A program made the translations under genes and the position numbers. Below the pieces are notes generated by a model, which worked only from the letters and a program-made list of their open reading frames with translations, made no database searches and was not told the DNA's origin. DNA of 64,000 bases. It comes from Ruminiclostridium cellobioparum subsp. termitidis CT1112. Lineage in GTDB: Bacteria > Bacillota > Clostridia > Acetivibrionales > DSM-1351. Shown in pieces: positions 37,101 to 44,900 of this stretch. The first letter of the stretch is position 1, and every line of letters begins with the position of its first letter. The stretch spans positions 17,473-81,472 of the forward strand of contig NZ_AORV01000039.1 of the NCBI RefSeq assembly GCF_000350485.1. The letters are read 5' to 3'.

Positions 37101-38562
37101 CATTATTTCCTTCGTATAAGGTCAATTCCGTTGCAGTATTGTTTGCAGGTACGGTAACAGTAACCGTGTAGCTTCCCGAGTTGGTAGTGCTGTCCGCGCT
37201 TAAAGCTGCCGCTGCAGGTAATTTATTATTACCGTCATCCTGGTTGATTCCCTTGAACTTTTCAGATATCAGTGTGGTCATGGGAAAACCCGAAGGATTG
37301 TCACCTGAGATTTCCCATATAATCATTCCGCCATATCCGTTGTTTATTACATAATTGCACCGTTCACCCAGAGATTCTTCATCTTCATATGTATACATAA
37401 CACCTTGGGATGCATTGTACAAATACGGTACTTTCGCATAGGGATCCCTGTATTTTATGTATCCTGCAGTTTTTTCAAGCTCCTTCATCTTGAAATATGG
37501 ATTCTGGCCTCCCGGAGACTGGGGATTATCCCATGTTCCCACCGGTGCACCGGAAGCTGGGGCAAATAATCCCGGAAGAGCTCCTCCGTTATTCTTTACA
37601 CCTTTCCAGCCCCTTGAATAAAAGGGAGTGCCTACATTAAGCTTATTTGCAGGAATCCTGTATACATCTCTATACAACTTCATAGCCGAATCGGTATTAT
37701 ACCTGTTTTTAATATCCACCGGTGAAGTATCTGACGGATCATTAGGATTCGCGTATATTCCCGAATGGTGATTAGTGCTTGTCTCCCATGCACCATGTAT
37801 GTCATATGTCATAACATTTATGAAGTCAAGATACTGAGCATATACGTCAGGCTCCTGGTAAACAGCCTTGTCATAACCGGCTGGGGCCGCTATAGTCAGC
37901 ATCTTTCCTGATAACCCGTTATTATTATATGCCTGCCTGATTTCCCTCAGCAGTGCGGTAAAGTTCTGCTTATCCTCCGGTCCACCGGAACAGCCCTTAT
38001 CATACTCATCGTTAGGGTCGGCTTTCCTGTCTATTCCGGGAAATTCCCAGTCAATATCAATACCGTCGATAAATGGGTATTTTTTCAGAAATTCTATAAC
38101 ACTTTTTATAAATACAGCCCTGGTGGAAGATGTTGCCGCCATGGCATGAAAGTTCTGACCTCTTGTCCATCCGCCCACAGATACCAGCACTTTAACATCA
38201 GGGTACCTGGACTTAAAGTATTTATATTCTCCGAAGTGCCCTCTGATTTGATTTGCCTCCCAGCCTTCGGAATGGGTGAACATTTTGTCAAAATCGGCAA
38301 AGGTGTCGGTACTTGCCAGTTTGAAACCGGAATCAACTTCAAAGAAGGCATGATTGATAACTGTAACTTTATCCCATGGTATTTTTTCAACAGAAAAATT
38401 ACTGTGGTTTACATTGTAAGTTCCCCAATTCGGGAAATATGCCACAATGTTCTTTCCTCTTCCGGTTTCAGCCTTTACATTTAAAGTCGCAAACTGTGTA
38501 AACAGCAGTGCAAAAGCCAGGGTTACTGCAAAAAATCTTTTAAGTTTAAATTTCCTCCGCAT
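34174..38562 (-). CDS. Secreted chitinase-like protein with three GH18 domains
   Basis: A 1462-residue exported protein (signal peptide about 1-31). Order: GH18-1 (about 36-440; DGIDIDWE near 165-172, with the family YDIHGAW region), Ig-like ChiA-N type domain (about 450-545), GH18-2 (about 550-860; DGIDLDWEYP near 650), fibronectin III (870-955), GH18-3 (965-1240; WIDFDIEG near 1066), fibronectin III (1255-1335) and two CBM5/12 domains (1345-1390 and 1415-1462, ending WEPSNVPALW). All three GH18 domains keep the catalytic Glu and its preceding Asp; GH18-3 has Thr where the first Asp of the DXXDXDXE motif usually is. GH18 enzymes cleave chitin by substrate-assisted catalysis. No SLH or dockerin is present. 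A terminator separates the gene from sigI-rsgI. Confidence 0.93.
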   Translation of the reverse strand: MRRKFKLKRFFAVTLAFALLFTQFATLNVKAETGRGKNIVAYFPNWGTYNVNHSNFSVEKIPWDKVTVINHAFFEVDSGFKLASTDTFADFDKMFTHSEGWEANQIRGHFGEYKYFKSRYPDVKVLVSVGGWTRGQNFHAMAATSSTRAVFIKSVIEFLKKYPFIDGIDIDWEFPGIDRKADPNDEYDKGCSGGPEDKQNFTALLREIRQAYNNNGLSGKMLTIAAPAGYDKAVYQEPDVYAQYLDFINVMTYDIHGAWETSTNHHSGIYANPNDPSDTSPVDIKNRYNTDSAMKLYRDVYRIPANKLNVGTPFYSRGWKGVKNNGGALPGLFAPASGAPVGTWDNPQSPGGQNPYFKMKELEKTAGYIKYRDPYAKVPYLYNASQGVMYTYEDEESLGERCNYVINNGYGGMIIWEISGDNPSGFPMTTLISEKFKGINQDDGNNKLPAAAALSADSTTNSGSYTVTVTVPANNTATELTLYEGNNVVKTQNLTANSSAAQIIKYDVSGKSAGTYSYRADLSNQYGITPGASLVITVKSNQDGNTNPSGGYNVIGYVYGTPNNVDATKLTHINYAFAQIVNGKVAVSNPGDLAALVALKVKNPNLKVILSVGGWGGDGFSDAALTEASRNTFAESCLKVINDNKLDGIDLDWEYPVNGGWGMIKCRPEDKTNFTLMLQAVRNKIGNGKILSIASGASQEYANNTELAKIAGICDFINIMTYDFGASRHNANLYESSNYGYSISCDSAVKIHLANGVPARKINMGMPFYGRKGSDWPTYSELVENYINKNGWTRYWDEQAKACYLLNQGQFLTYDDVESFGYKTAYIKEKGLGGAMFWQYNQDYKGTLLGKLWSDLGSAQEEPGTVPNVPQNLKVAVDGTSVINISWNASAGATGYDLKIDGVETSNVTSPYAHTGLAANSTHTYAIRAKNAKGASPWSSIVSATTKQANNDTSGSWGSRIFAPYVDVMLWPTFSINDCYEKTNQKFYTLAFITSNGAGNPAWGGITGIDTDFYADEINNIRSKGGDVIVSFGGANGIELAQSNTDAAALQSKYQSVIDKYKLTWIDFDIEGSAVADKAAIDRRSKAIKGLQARNPNLKVAFCLPVLPSGLTDDGLYVLKNAKENGVRIDVVNVMAMDYGDGQAPNPDGKMGDYAIQAARATYDQCNNLGISVKIGVTPMIGKNDVQTEVFYQSDARKLLSFAQSNSWVRLLAMWSVNRDNGRGGALYQSSNITQTDLEFTNIFKVFNTGSEPGDDDTNPPAIPAVPTGLNAAAAGTSVINITWSNSTGATGYDLKIDGVEISNVTSPYAHTGLAANSVHTYAIRAKNSSGTSAWSSAVTAATKPQIVDGSAWEAYKAYNAGDVVTYNGTAYKCIQSHTSLPGWEPSNVPALWSKTDSAAGVDPKPQPEPDPQPAKPVWVANEVYRTGDLVTYNGNLYECIQAHTSLPGWEPSNVPALWSQV

Positions 38563-38827
38563 AATACACTCCTTTCAAAATTTATCCATAAGCAGCAGCA
38601 CAAATAATTTTGTAATGATAAATCCCCAAGAAACCATACTCTTAAAAAAGCTTATTTGCCGTTTTTTCTATTTTCTAACACATTTTTATGCCGTCGAATG
38701 GATATTAAGTAAACTTTTAGGAAATCAATATATTATTACGTGAAAATTATTCCTTTTTGTGTGGGTCAACAAAAATTTTTAGAAAAAAGTTTTTATTCTG
38801 TCAAAATAAATCATACTTTTCCGGACA

Positions 38828-38860
38828 ATAAAAAAGATGTACACCGTCAGGGTACATCTC
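38828..38860 (-). terminator. Intrinsic terminator after rsgI
   Basis: GATGTAC pairs with GTACATC around a nine-base loop, followed on the minus strand by TTTTTTATTG. It lies 16 bp after the rsgI stop and makes sigI-rsgI a unit separate from the chitinase gene. The rest of the 313-bp gap (38563-38875) holds the AT-rich chitinase upstream region, in which I see no clear promoter. Confidence 0.8.
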
Positions 38861-38875
38861 AAATTAAAGAAAATT

Positions 38876-40033
38876 TTACTGCTGTTTTTCCCAAAGTGCG
38901 GGCACAACAGGCGGTTCCCAGCCCTCAATAGCCGTATGTGCCTGCAGACACCTGTACTGAGTCTCCTTATACACTACGATGTCTCCTGTCCGGTAAGCAT
39001 TGCCGGGCTGCCATGAATTCTTTTCGGCAGAACCGAGCTGCTTTTGCCATAGCGCCGGTACCCTCTCCGGAGTCCAATCGGCCTGGGATTTATGAGCCTG
39101 TATGCACTTGTATTTTTCTCCCCCGTACTCTGCAACATCTCCTACTGAATACATTACTCCTGCATACCATACCGCCGCCTCCTTATTGACTGTTTTTTGT
39201 ACCAGCACATTTACCTCATTGCTCATTGACTTTCCTGTTGAATTTGCCAGTTCGCATATATACGTGTAGCTGCCGTTTTCCTTTCCGCTAAAGGATTTAA
39301 CGACCGTTTCCCTGGAACTTGTTTCAGAAGACATTATTACACGGTTATTCTCATACAGCTTAAATTCAGCTGCATTGTTATCCTTTCCTATAACTATTGT
39401 CAGCTGATATTCTCCCGTATTGGAGGCTTTATCAACAGAAATTACCGCAGCCCCGGGAGCTTTGAGAGTATTTGTATTTTCAGCCGGCTGTTGAGCTTCA
39501 GGTTCGGTGCCGCCATCCGGTTTCGTATTTTGTGCCGGCTGCCGGTCCTTCTTTGTCTGAGTGACAATCTCAGGCTGCGCATCTGGCTCGCTTTGTTCCA
39601 TTGGCCTGCCTTGAACCGTCTGACTGCCGCTCTGTGCGCCAGTGTCCTCTTCAGAAAATGTTACATCCTCTTCCTGCTTTTGTATTGCCGCAGCCGGCGG
39701 ATCATCAGATGCTTCGGAGTCATTTTCATGAACATCATTAAAGGAACTATCTTTACTCTCTTTTACGTCTTGAGGAACATAGTCAAGTACTTTCATAATG
39801 TCATTTATGCTGCTTTCTCTGACTTTATCTATTGATAAATCCATTCCCTTTTCTGCCGCCAATTCATACAAATAGTACTTTCCGGGTGACATTTGATTTT
39901 TTAAGGCCAACTCTCTGATTTCGGGGGAAGTTTTAATTGCTTCGGTAATAATACGTTTGTGTCCTTTCTCTCCCGATACTCCTTTTAGGGTGCTGAGGAA
40001 TTTCTGAAACTCTGTTTCCTCATAAGTTTTATT
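38876..40033 (-). CDS. rsgI: rsgI, downstream part (-1 frame): ectodomain with Ig-like and two CBM5/12 modules
   Basis: Continues the anti-sigma factor after the A7 tract. This frame opens immediately after a stop codon at the tract and stays open for 41 codons (NKTYEETEFQKFLSTLKGVS) before a TTG that could serve as a start only without a signal peptide. The sequence is a mature-ectodomain type: a predicted helical part, an acidic Glu/Gln/Pro-rich linker, an Ig-like domain similar to that in the neighbouring chitinase (GEYQLTIVIGKDNNAAEFKL), and two CBM5/12 domains ending VPALWQK and VPALWEK. With a -1 shift the whole RsgI would have 554 residues. Alone, this part would lack export and anchoring, so I regard it as half of one gene. 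Confidence 0.85.
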   Translation of the reverse strand, partial: NKTYEETEFQKFLSTLKGVSGEKGHKRIITEAIKTSPEIRELALKNQMSPGKYYLYELAAEKGMDLSIDKVRESSINDIMKVLDYVPQDVKESKDSSFNDVHENDSEASDDPPAAAIQKQEEDVTFSEEDTGAQSGSQTVQGRPMEQSEPDAQPEIVTQTKKDRQPAQNTKPDGGTEPEAQQPAENTNTLKAPGAAVISVDKASNTGEYQLTIVIGKDNNAAEFKLYENNRVIMSSETSSRETVVKSFSGKENGSYTYICELANSTGKSMSNEVNVLVQKTVNKEAAVWYAGVMYSVGDVAEYGGEKYKCIQAHKSQADWTPERVPALWQKQLGSAEKNSWQPGNAYRTGDIVVYKETQYRCLQAHTAIEGWEPPVVPALWEKQQ

Positions 40034-40539
40034 TTTTTATATAACCTGCTGTCCGGGTTTATGACACCTGAGATAAGTACATAATTGTCGGTATCATCCT
40101 TAAAAAATCCAAGTTTGTCCGATTTCTCAAATATAATCTTCAAGGCGTCTTTCAGATCCATTCCTTTTGTGTCCAATCCCTCTAAAAGTTCATCTGCATC
40201 ACTATTAACCGCACTTGTATCCAACACGGTATTATTCTTGTCAATGGTGATTTGCACACTTGGGTTAATATCAAGATAAACATATGCAAATGTTCCGTCG
40301 TTATCAAAAAGTGTAATCCGGGACAAAAATACTGCAAGGACAATCAGTACAAAGCACGCTGCCACAGCGGAATACTTTAGGATGGCAGACGTGGGCTTGA
40401 TAATATCCTCATCCAGAAACATTATCTTCTGCCCCAAATACATTCCGGGACGCTTTTTTACGTAAAAGTACCTGAACCCTTCAGACATAATTATCGCACT
40501 ATTTTTCTTCAATTCCAGTACGGTACCATATTTATGCAT
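39985..40539 (-). CDS. rsgI: rsgI, upstream part (0 frame): anti-sigma domain, membrane helix and NP-motif domain
   Basis: The 184-residue frame starts MHKYGTVLELKKNSAIIMSE, the RsgI N-terminal cytoplasmic domain that binds SigI. It has a membrane helix (about 57-78), then YVYLDINPSVQITID with Asn92-Pro93. In the RsgI family this Asn-Pro site undergoes autoproteolysis needed for signalling. The frame ends at 39985 after 15 residues that do not fit the family, because the conserved sequence goes on in the -1 frame. The ATG overlaps the sigI stop by 8 bp, the usual coupling of the pair. If not rescued, it would give a receptor without a sensor domain. Confidence 0.88.
   Translation of the reverse strand: MHKYGTVLELKKNSAIIMSEGFRYFYVKKRPGMYLGQKIMFLDEDIIKPTSAILKYSAVAACFVLIVLAVFLSRITLFDNDGTFAYVYLDINPSVQITIDKNNTVLDTSAVNSDADELLEGLDTKGMDLKDALKIIFEKSDKLGFFKDDTDNYVLISGVINPDSRLYKKIKLMRKQSFRNSSAP
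40032..40038 (-). other. A7 tract joining the two rsgI frames
   Basis: On the minus strand the reading is TAT AAA AAA ATA. Re-reading one A (-1), or adding one A by slippage or mutation, joins the two open frames exactly. The tract is one base short of the canonical A-AAA-AAA heptamer in this register, so polymerase slippage, phase variation, loss of function or a homopolymer sequencing error must all be kept open. Confidence 0.8.
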
Positions 40540-41284
40540 TGAGCGTCCCTCCTTCCTCTACACTCATCACATAGGCTTTCAAAACATCGAGGTCACTCCT
40601 TATGATAAGACACGTCGTTATGATGAATTTTCTGTTTCTCTCTATAGTTCTGCGATGTACATCAGCTATTTTCATTAATTCATTTAATGGTATGGCTTTC
40701 TTTTTTGTCATCATGTCGTATAGTCTATCGTTATCCGTTATCATTCTTGCGATTTTTACACACTGTCTGATGGAATCCTTGTGTTTGGGAGAAAATAAAA
40801 CCAGATCATCAAAATTTATACCATATTCACTCAGGCACAATTTAAATGAAGATATCTCGTCAGCGGTCTCAATTTTCTCCAGCTCGCCGGCATTATCCAT
40901 CATATATCTCTTCTCTAACGCATTAAACTTTTCCTCATCAAAATATGTAAATGGATAAACTTTAATATCCCTGGTTTTTTTACTATTTCGATAGTAATCA
41001 ATAAGCCTGCTGTTAATAACCTTTTTGCTGTATGCCAAAAATTTATTTCCCTTTTTGATATCGAAGCTGTTTATGGCCTCATTAAAAGCAGACAGCCCTA
41101 CACTGAACTCTTCGTTATTCTCTATACTAACATACCTTCCCAGCTTCTGTGAAACAGTTTTAACAATAAACGGTACATACTCCTGAATTAATATTTCTCT
41201 TAATATTTCATCGCCTTTTTGTATCTTATCGATTTTATTTTCAATGGTATTTTCACTTCTGAACAACGAATTAAAAAATGACAA
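40532..41284 (-). CDS. sigI: RNA polymerase sigma factor SigI
   Basis: A 250-residue alternative sigma factor of the SigI group. It has a sigma-70 region 2-like part (EYVPFIVKTVSQKLGRYVSI, EFSVGLSAFNEAINSFDIKK, GNKFLAYSKKVINSRLIDYY) and a C-terminal helix-turn-helix-like part (LNELMKIADVHRRTIERNRK). The TTG start lies ten bases after GGAGG; the upstream extension is hydrophobic and not family-like. The pair sigI-rsgI is known in Bacillus subtilis and is multiplied in cellulosome-forming clostridia, where extracellular polysaccharides relieve RsgI inhibition. Targets probably include this operon and the chitinase. I could not place a SigI promoter with confidence. Confidence 0.9.
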   Translation of the reverse strand: MSFFNSLFRSENTIENKIDKIQKGDEILREILIQEYVPFIVKTVSQKLGRYVSIENNEEFSVGLSAFNEAINSFDIKKGNKFLAYSKKVINSRLIDYYRNSKKTRDIKVYPFTYFDEEKFNALEKRYMMDNAGELEKIETADEISSFKLCLSEYGINFDDLVLFSPKHKDSIRQCVKIARMITDNDRLYDMMTKKKAIPLNELMKIADVHRRTIERNRKFIITTCLIIRSDLDVLKAYVMSVEEGGTLNA

Positions 41285-41443
41285 CCCAGCAGCACCTCCT
41301 CTGTTTATTTTATTTGTGCACCATCTATATTTTATCAATATTTTAAATAAATTCCATAAAATATTAAAAATATGACAAATTACAAATATTTGTAACAAAA
41401 CTGTACAACCAGATTTTAAACAGGAAAGTACCCGGAAAAGTGT

Positions 41444-41900
41444 ATTAAATTAACTCGTTGTGCTAGTTTAAAAGCGCAGGTATTATACGTAATAAACAAC
41501 TGCTGCTTCACTGGGAGCAACTTTAAAGAACCGTGCTTCAATAGTGCGCGAGAACGTATCCACCAATGAGAAGCCTGATTAGAAGAGCTTGCTTGAAATT
41601 TGTAGGCTTAATCCAAGTGCATCATGCCGGGAAATTGACAGGAGGTCAATTTTAGCAGCACACGAGACCCGGATGGTCGAGTCGCTGCGACGGCAAAGAG
41701 GTGCTTGGAGTAAGCCATACTATTTCAGGCAAGAACTTCGGAGGCGATCCATTGGTGGATAGCGGTCGGGAGCACTATTGATTGTGCAGAATTGCACACA
41801 AAGAGCTTGCTTGAAGGTTAGTACGGAAGTTACCAGTTGATATAAAAAATTACACAGGTAAAGCAAATATATAATAACCAGCATAACGCGTTAATTTAAT
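41444..41900 (+). mobile_element. Non-coding repeat element B (relative of element A)
   Basis: A 457-bp intergenic element with inverted ends ATTAAATTAAC...GTTAATTTAAT. Its right end matches element A (reverse orientation) over GTTAGTACGGAAGTTACCAG and the next bases, and its left end matches TTAAC-(3)-GTTGTGCTA-like text of A. The interior differs but contains inverted pairs (ATCCACCAATG with CATTGGTGGAT; AATAGTGC with GCACTATT), a direct repeat AGAGCTTGCTTGAA, and the core at 41663-41696 shared with A. It has no open frame. It fills most of the 691-bp gap before sigI; the remainder (41285-41443) is AT-rich sigI upstream DNA. Confidence 0.65.
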
Positions 41901-41905
41901 GAAAC

Positions 41906-41950
41906 AAAAAGAGGATGCTCCAGATTTTACTCTGTAAACATCCTCTTTTT
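41906..41950 (-). terminator. Terminator of the giant GH43 gene
   Basis: AAAAAGAGGATG pairs with CATCCTCTTTTT across a 21-base loop, 26 bp after the stop. A T-rich run follows on the minus strand. The A-rich other side could also work for plus-strand transcription. Confidence 0.85.
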
Positions 41951-41975
41951 AATTCATCTTGCAAATATTAAAAAC

Positions 41976-44900
41976 TTATTTGTTGTAAATATTGTAGATA
42001 ATAACTGCAGTTTCAGCTCTGGTTGCAGTTTTCTGCGGATTTAGAGCATTTCCGCTGCCTGCTATTATTCCGGCTTTAACCAATGTAGCTGCGGCATCCT
42101 CAGCATAGGCCGATACCAGCTCCCTGTCTTTAAATCCGGCAATATCTGAAGCTGAGCCTTTGCTTATTGTTTTTCCTGCAACCTTCATGGCATTTGCCGC
42201 AATCACCATCATGTCCTGTCTGGAAATGCTTTGAGCAGGATTAAATTTATTATTCCCCACTCCGTTGACAATCCCCAGCTCCTTGGCTATGGCAACAGCA
42301 TTGTAGTAGTAGCTGTCCTTGTTCACATCGTCAAAATTTCCACCCGGTGCTGCATTCAAACCAAGAGCATTGACAAGAAGAACCACAAAATCCGCTCTTG
42401 TAATATTTTTTCCAGGTGAATAGGTTGTGTCGGATGTACCGTTAATAATACCTTTTGCTGCCATAACTTCAATTTTTTCTTTTGCCCATAAGTGGTTATT
42501 CAGGTCATTAAAGGTTTTGTTTACATACACCACTGCATATTTGCCCAGGCTGTGTGCAGTAAAGGTCACCTGACCGGTCTTTGCGTCATATTTACCGCTT
42601 GGTACCGGTTTGGTATTCCCGTTTTCATCAATAGCCCATACTGTAATGTGCTGGGAGTTCCTAAGTTCTTCTGCATTGGGCTTGTAATCCAGGGATACTG
42701 TCACGGCAGTCTGCGGATTGCTGAGCTTCAATTCCTTACCGCCGGCAGAAGCTTTGATTTCAATAACCGGTCTGTCTCCAATGGTCTTTATGGCAGCTTC
42801 ATCCTTAACACCTGACCTGTCTCCCTTGCCAATCAAGATATTGATGCTGTCGCCTGTCACATCCTTTGCGTTAAACAGGTTGCCGGGCACAGTTATTGCT
42901 GCCACCGGGCTGTCTATTTTCAGCAGGTTTGTCTGAGCAGATGCCACTGAAGTCTTTGGAAGCCCAAGCTCATATTGCTCGGCACCCTTTACTTCCGAAA
43001 CCTTAATTGTTACCGTCTTGTTTCCTGCACTGTCAATCTTTGCCGCCTCCAGAGCTTTTTTCAAATCCTCCGAACTTACGGCAGCTTGAGCCGTCTTGCC
43101 GGCTCCATTTAATACCGGCTTAACTTCCAGCTGAGCTGTCTGAGGCTTTGTCTCTGCCGGTGTTCCGGATGAATTGGATGAGGATCCGGAATTTGAAGCC
43201 GATGGTGTTGAAGGTGGATTTGACGGTTCGCCAGGTCTGTTCTGGTTTGTAATTGTAATCGTATAAACATTGGATTCAACACCTGAACCGTCTTTTGCAA
43301 CAGCTTTTACAGTGACAATTCCGTTTGCTTTCGCAGTCAATACGCCGTCAGCCGAAATTGTCGCATATTCGCTTCCGCTGACAATACTCCAGGTAACACT
43401 GTTATCGGCATTTTCAGGTGTGACAGCCCTGGTCATCTTAAGTGTACCGCCATAAACCGTAATAGTATCAGCTCCGTTTTCTCCGGCTATTGTAATTGAT
43501 GTCACCGGTACAACCACCTTGCCGTTTGAAGGCATTGGCTGCAGAGTTACAGTGGGGCCCCATACTTCCATGGCATCAGGGAGTCCATTCCCCTGGGGTA
43601 CGAAATGCACCCTGTCGATTGACAGCTTCCTTGGCTCAGTGCTGCCGGTGTTATAGTGTGTATGGTAGACCATAAACAGCTCGGTACCGTCGGGTGAATA
43701 TACCAGGGAGTGGTGTCCCGCACCGGGTACAACAAGGTTGGACTTCATAATTGGGTTGTATTCATATTTTGTCCAGGGTCCCATAGGTGAGCTGGATGTA
43801 GCGTATCCAACACCATAATCAGGGCTTTCAAAATGGTTTCCTGAATAAGTCAGATAGTATATTCCGTTATGCTTGATCACAAACGGGCCCTCATTAATGT
43901 TTGCAACCGGCGGTTTCTGACTCTGCTCCCATGCCTGTGTGGGCCTGAAGCAGAAGGTCATGGTTTCTTCCTTAATAGTTTTCATATCGTCGTTCAATTC
44001 GGCAACCCATATTTCATTTGCATTGTTAAACCTTACAAAATAAAGGTACTGCTTGCCGTCGCCATCCTTAAATACATGGGCATCGATCTTAACGGTATCA
44101 GGCTTCATGGGTTCCTGAACCTCCTGTACAAAAGGTCCCAGCGGTGATTTGCTTACAGCTACCGCAAGCCTTTCCTCAACTGCATAATACATATAGAAGG
44201 TTCCATTGCGTTCAACAACTTCTGGAGCCCAGAACCATTTATTGCCCCATGAATCTTCATTTTTCAAGGCCAGACCCCTGTCAGTCCATTTGACGAGATC
44301 TGTTGAGGTGTAAACCTTAATTCCGCGGGACTTGTTTGTATCGCCGGTCTCAGTATTTGTCCCGTACAGATAGTAGGTGCCGTTATATTGCAGAACATAT
44401 GGATCTGCCGTATCAGGCAATACCGAATTGGTATATGTCTCACCCAGGTCAACAGCTTTGTAAGAAAATACCTTTACATTATCAAACTTCGCAGCTGCGT
44501 TAAATGTACGCAGACCAAGCTTTCCTGTAGCTATGTGTGTGCTTTCCACAAGGTCGAATTTCGGATATGCATTTGTATTTAGCGGGTTGTCATTGATAAA
44601 GGCCTGAATATGGGCTTGATCCACCACAACCTTCATATGAGTCCATTCTCCCACCTTTATATTCAGCTTTTTATTTGCAATTTCCGTCCAGCTGCCGTTT
44701 TCCATCTTTCCAAGCACAGCTGATTTTTGAGCTGCATTTATACCAAGGTAATAGCCGTCGAAGGCATCCGCACCTGTTGACGGGTTTGAAACCCTGAATA
44801 TCATACCTGCTTCCGAACCGCTGGTTATCTGCACATCAGCCTCAAACACATAGTCTGTAAAGTCCTTGTCGAGAACCGCTTTATAACCTGCGCCGCTGTT

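Noticed and set aside
38876..39910. A separate gene for the CBM5/12 protein starting at the internal TTG
   Set aside because: It would have no signal peptide, and the upstream 41 codons in frame continue the RsgI sequence to the A7 tract.
38563..41443. SigI-type promoters (CCCC -35, CGAA/CGTA -10) before sigI and the chitinase gene
   Set aside because: Only partial matches, none with both elements at a sensible spacing.
41444..41900. Group II intron or IS200/IS605-type element for element B
   Set aside because: No domain V-like hairpin with the intron ends and no TnpA/TnpB reading frame. The shared ends with element A fit a small inverted-repeat element better.
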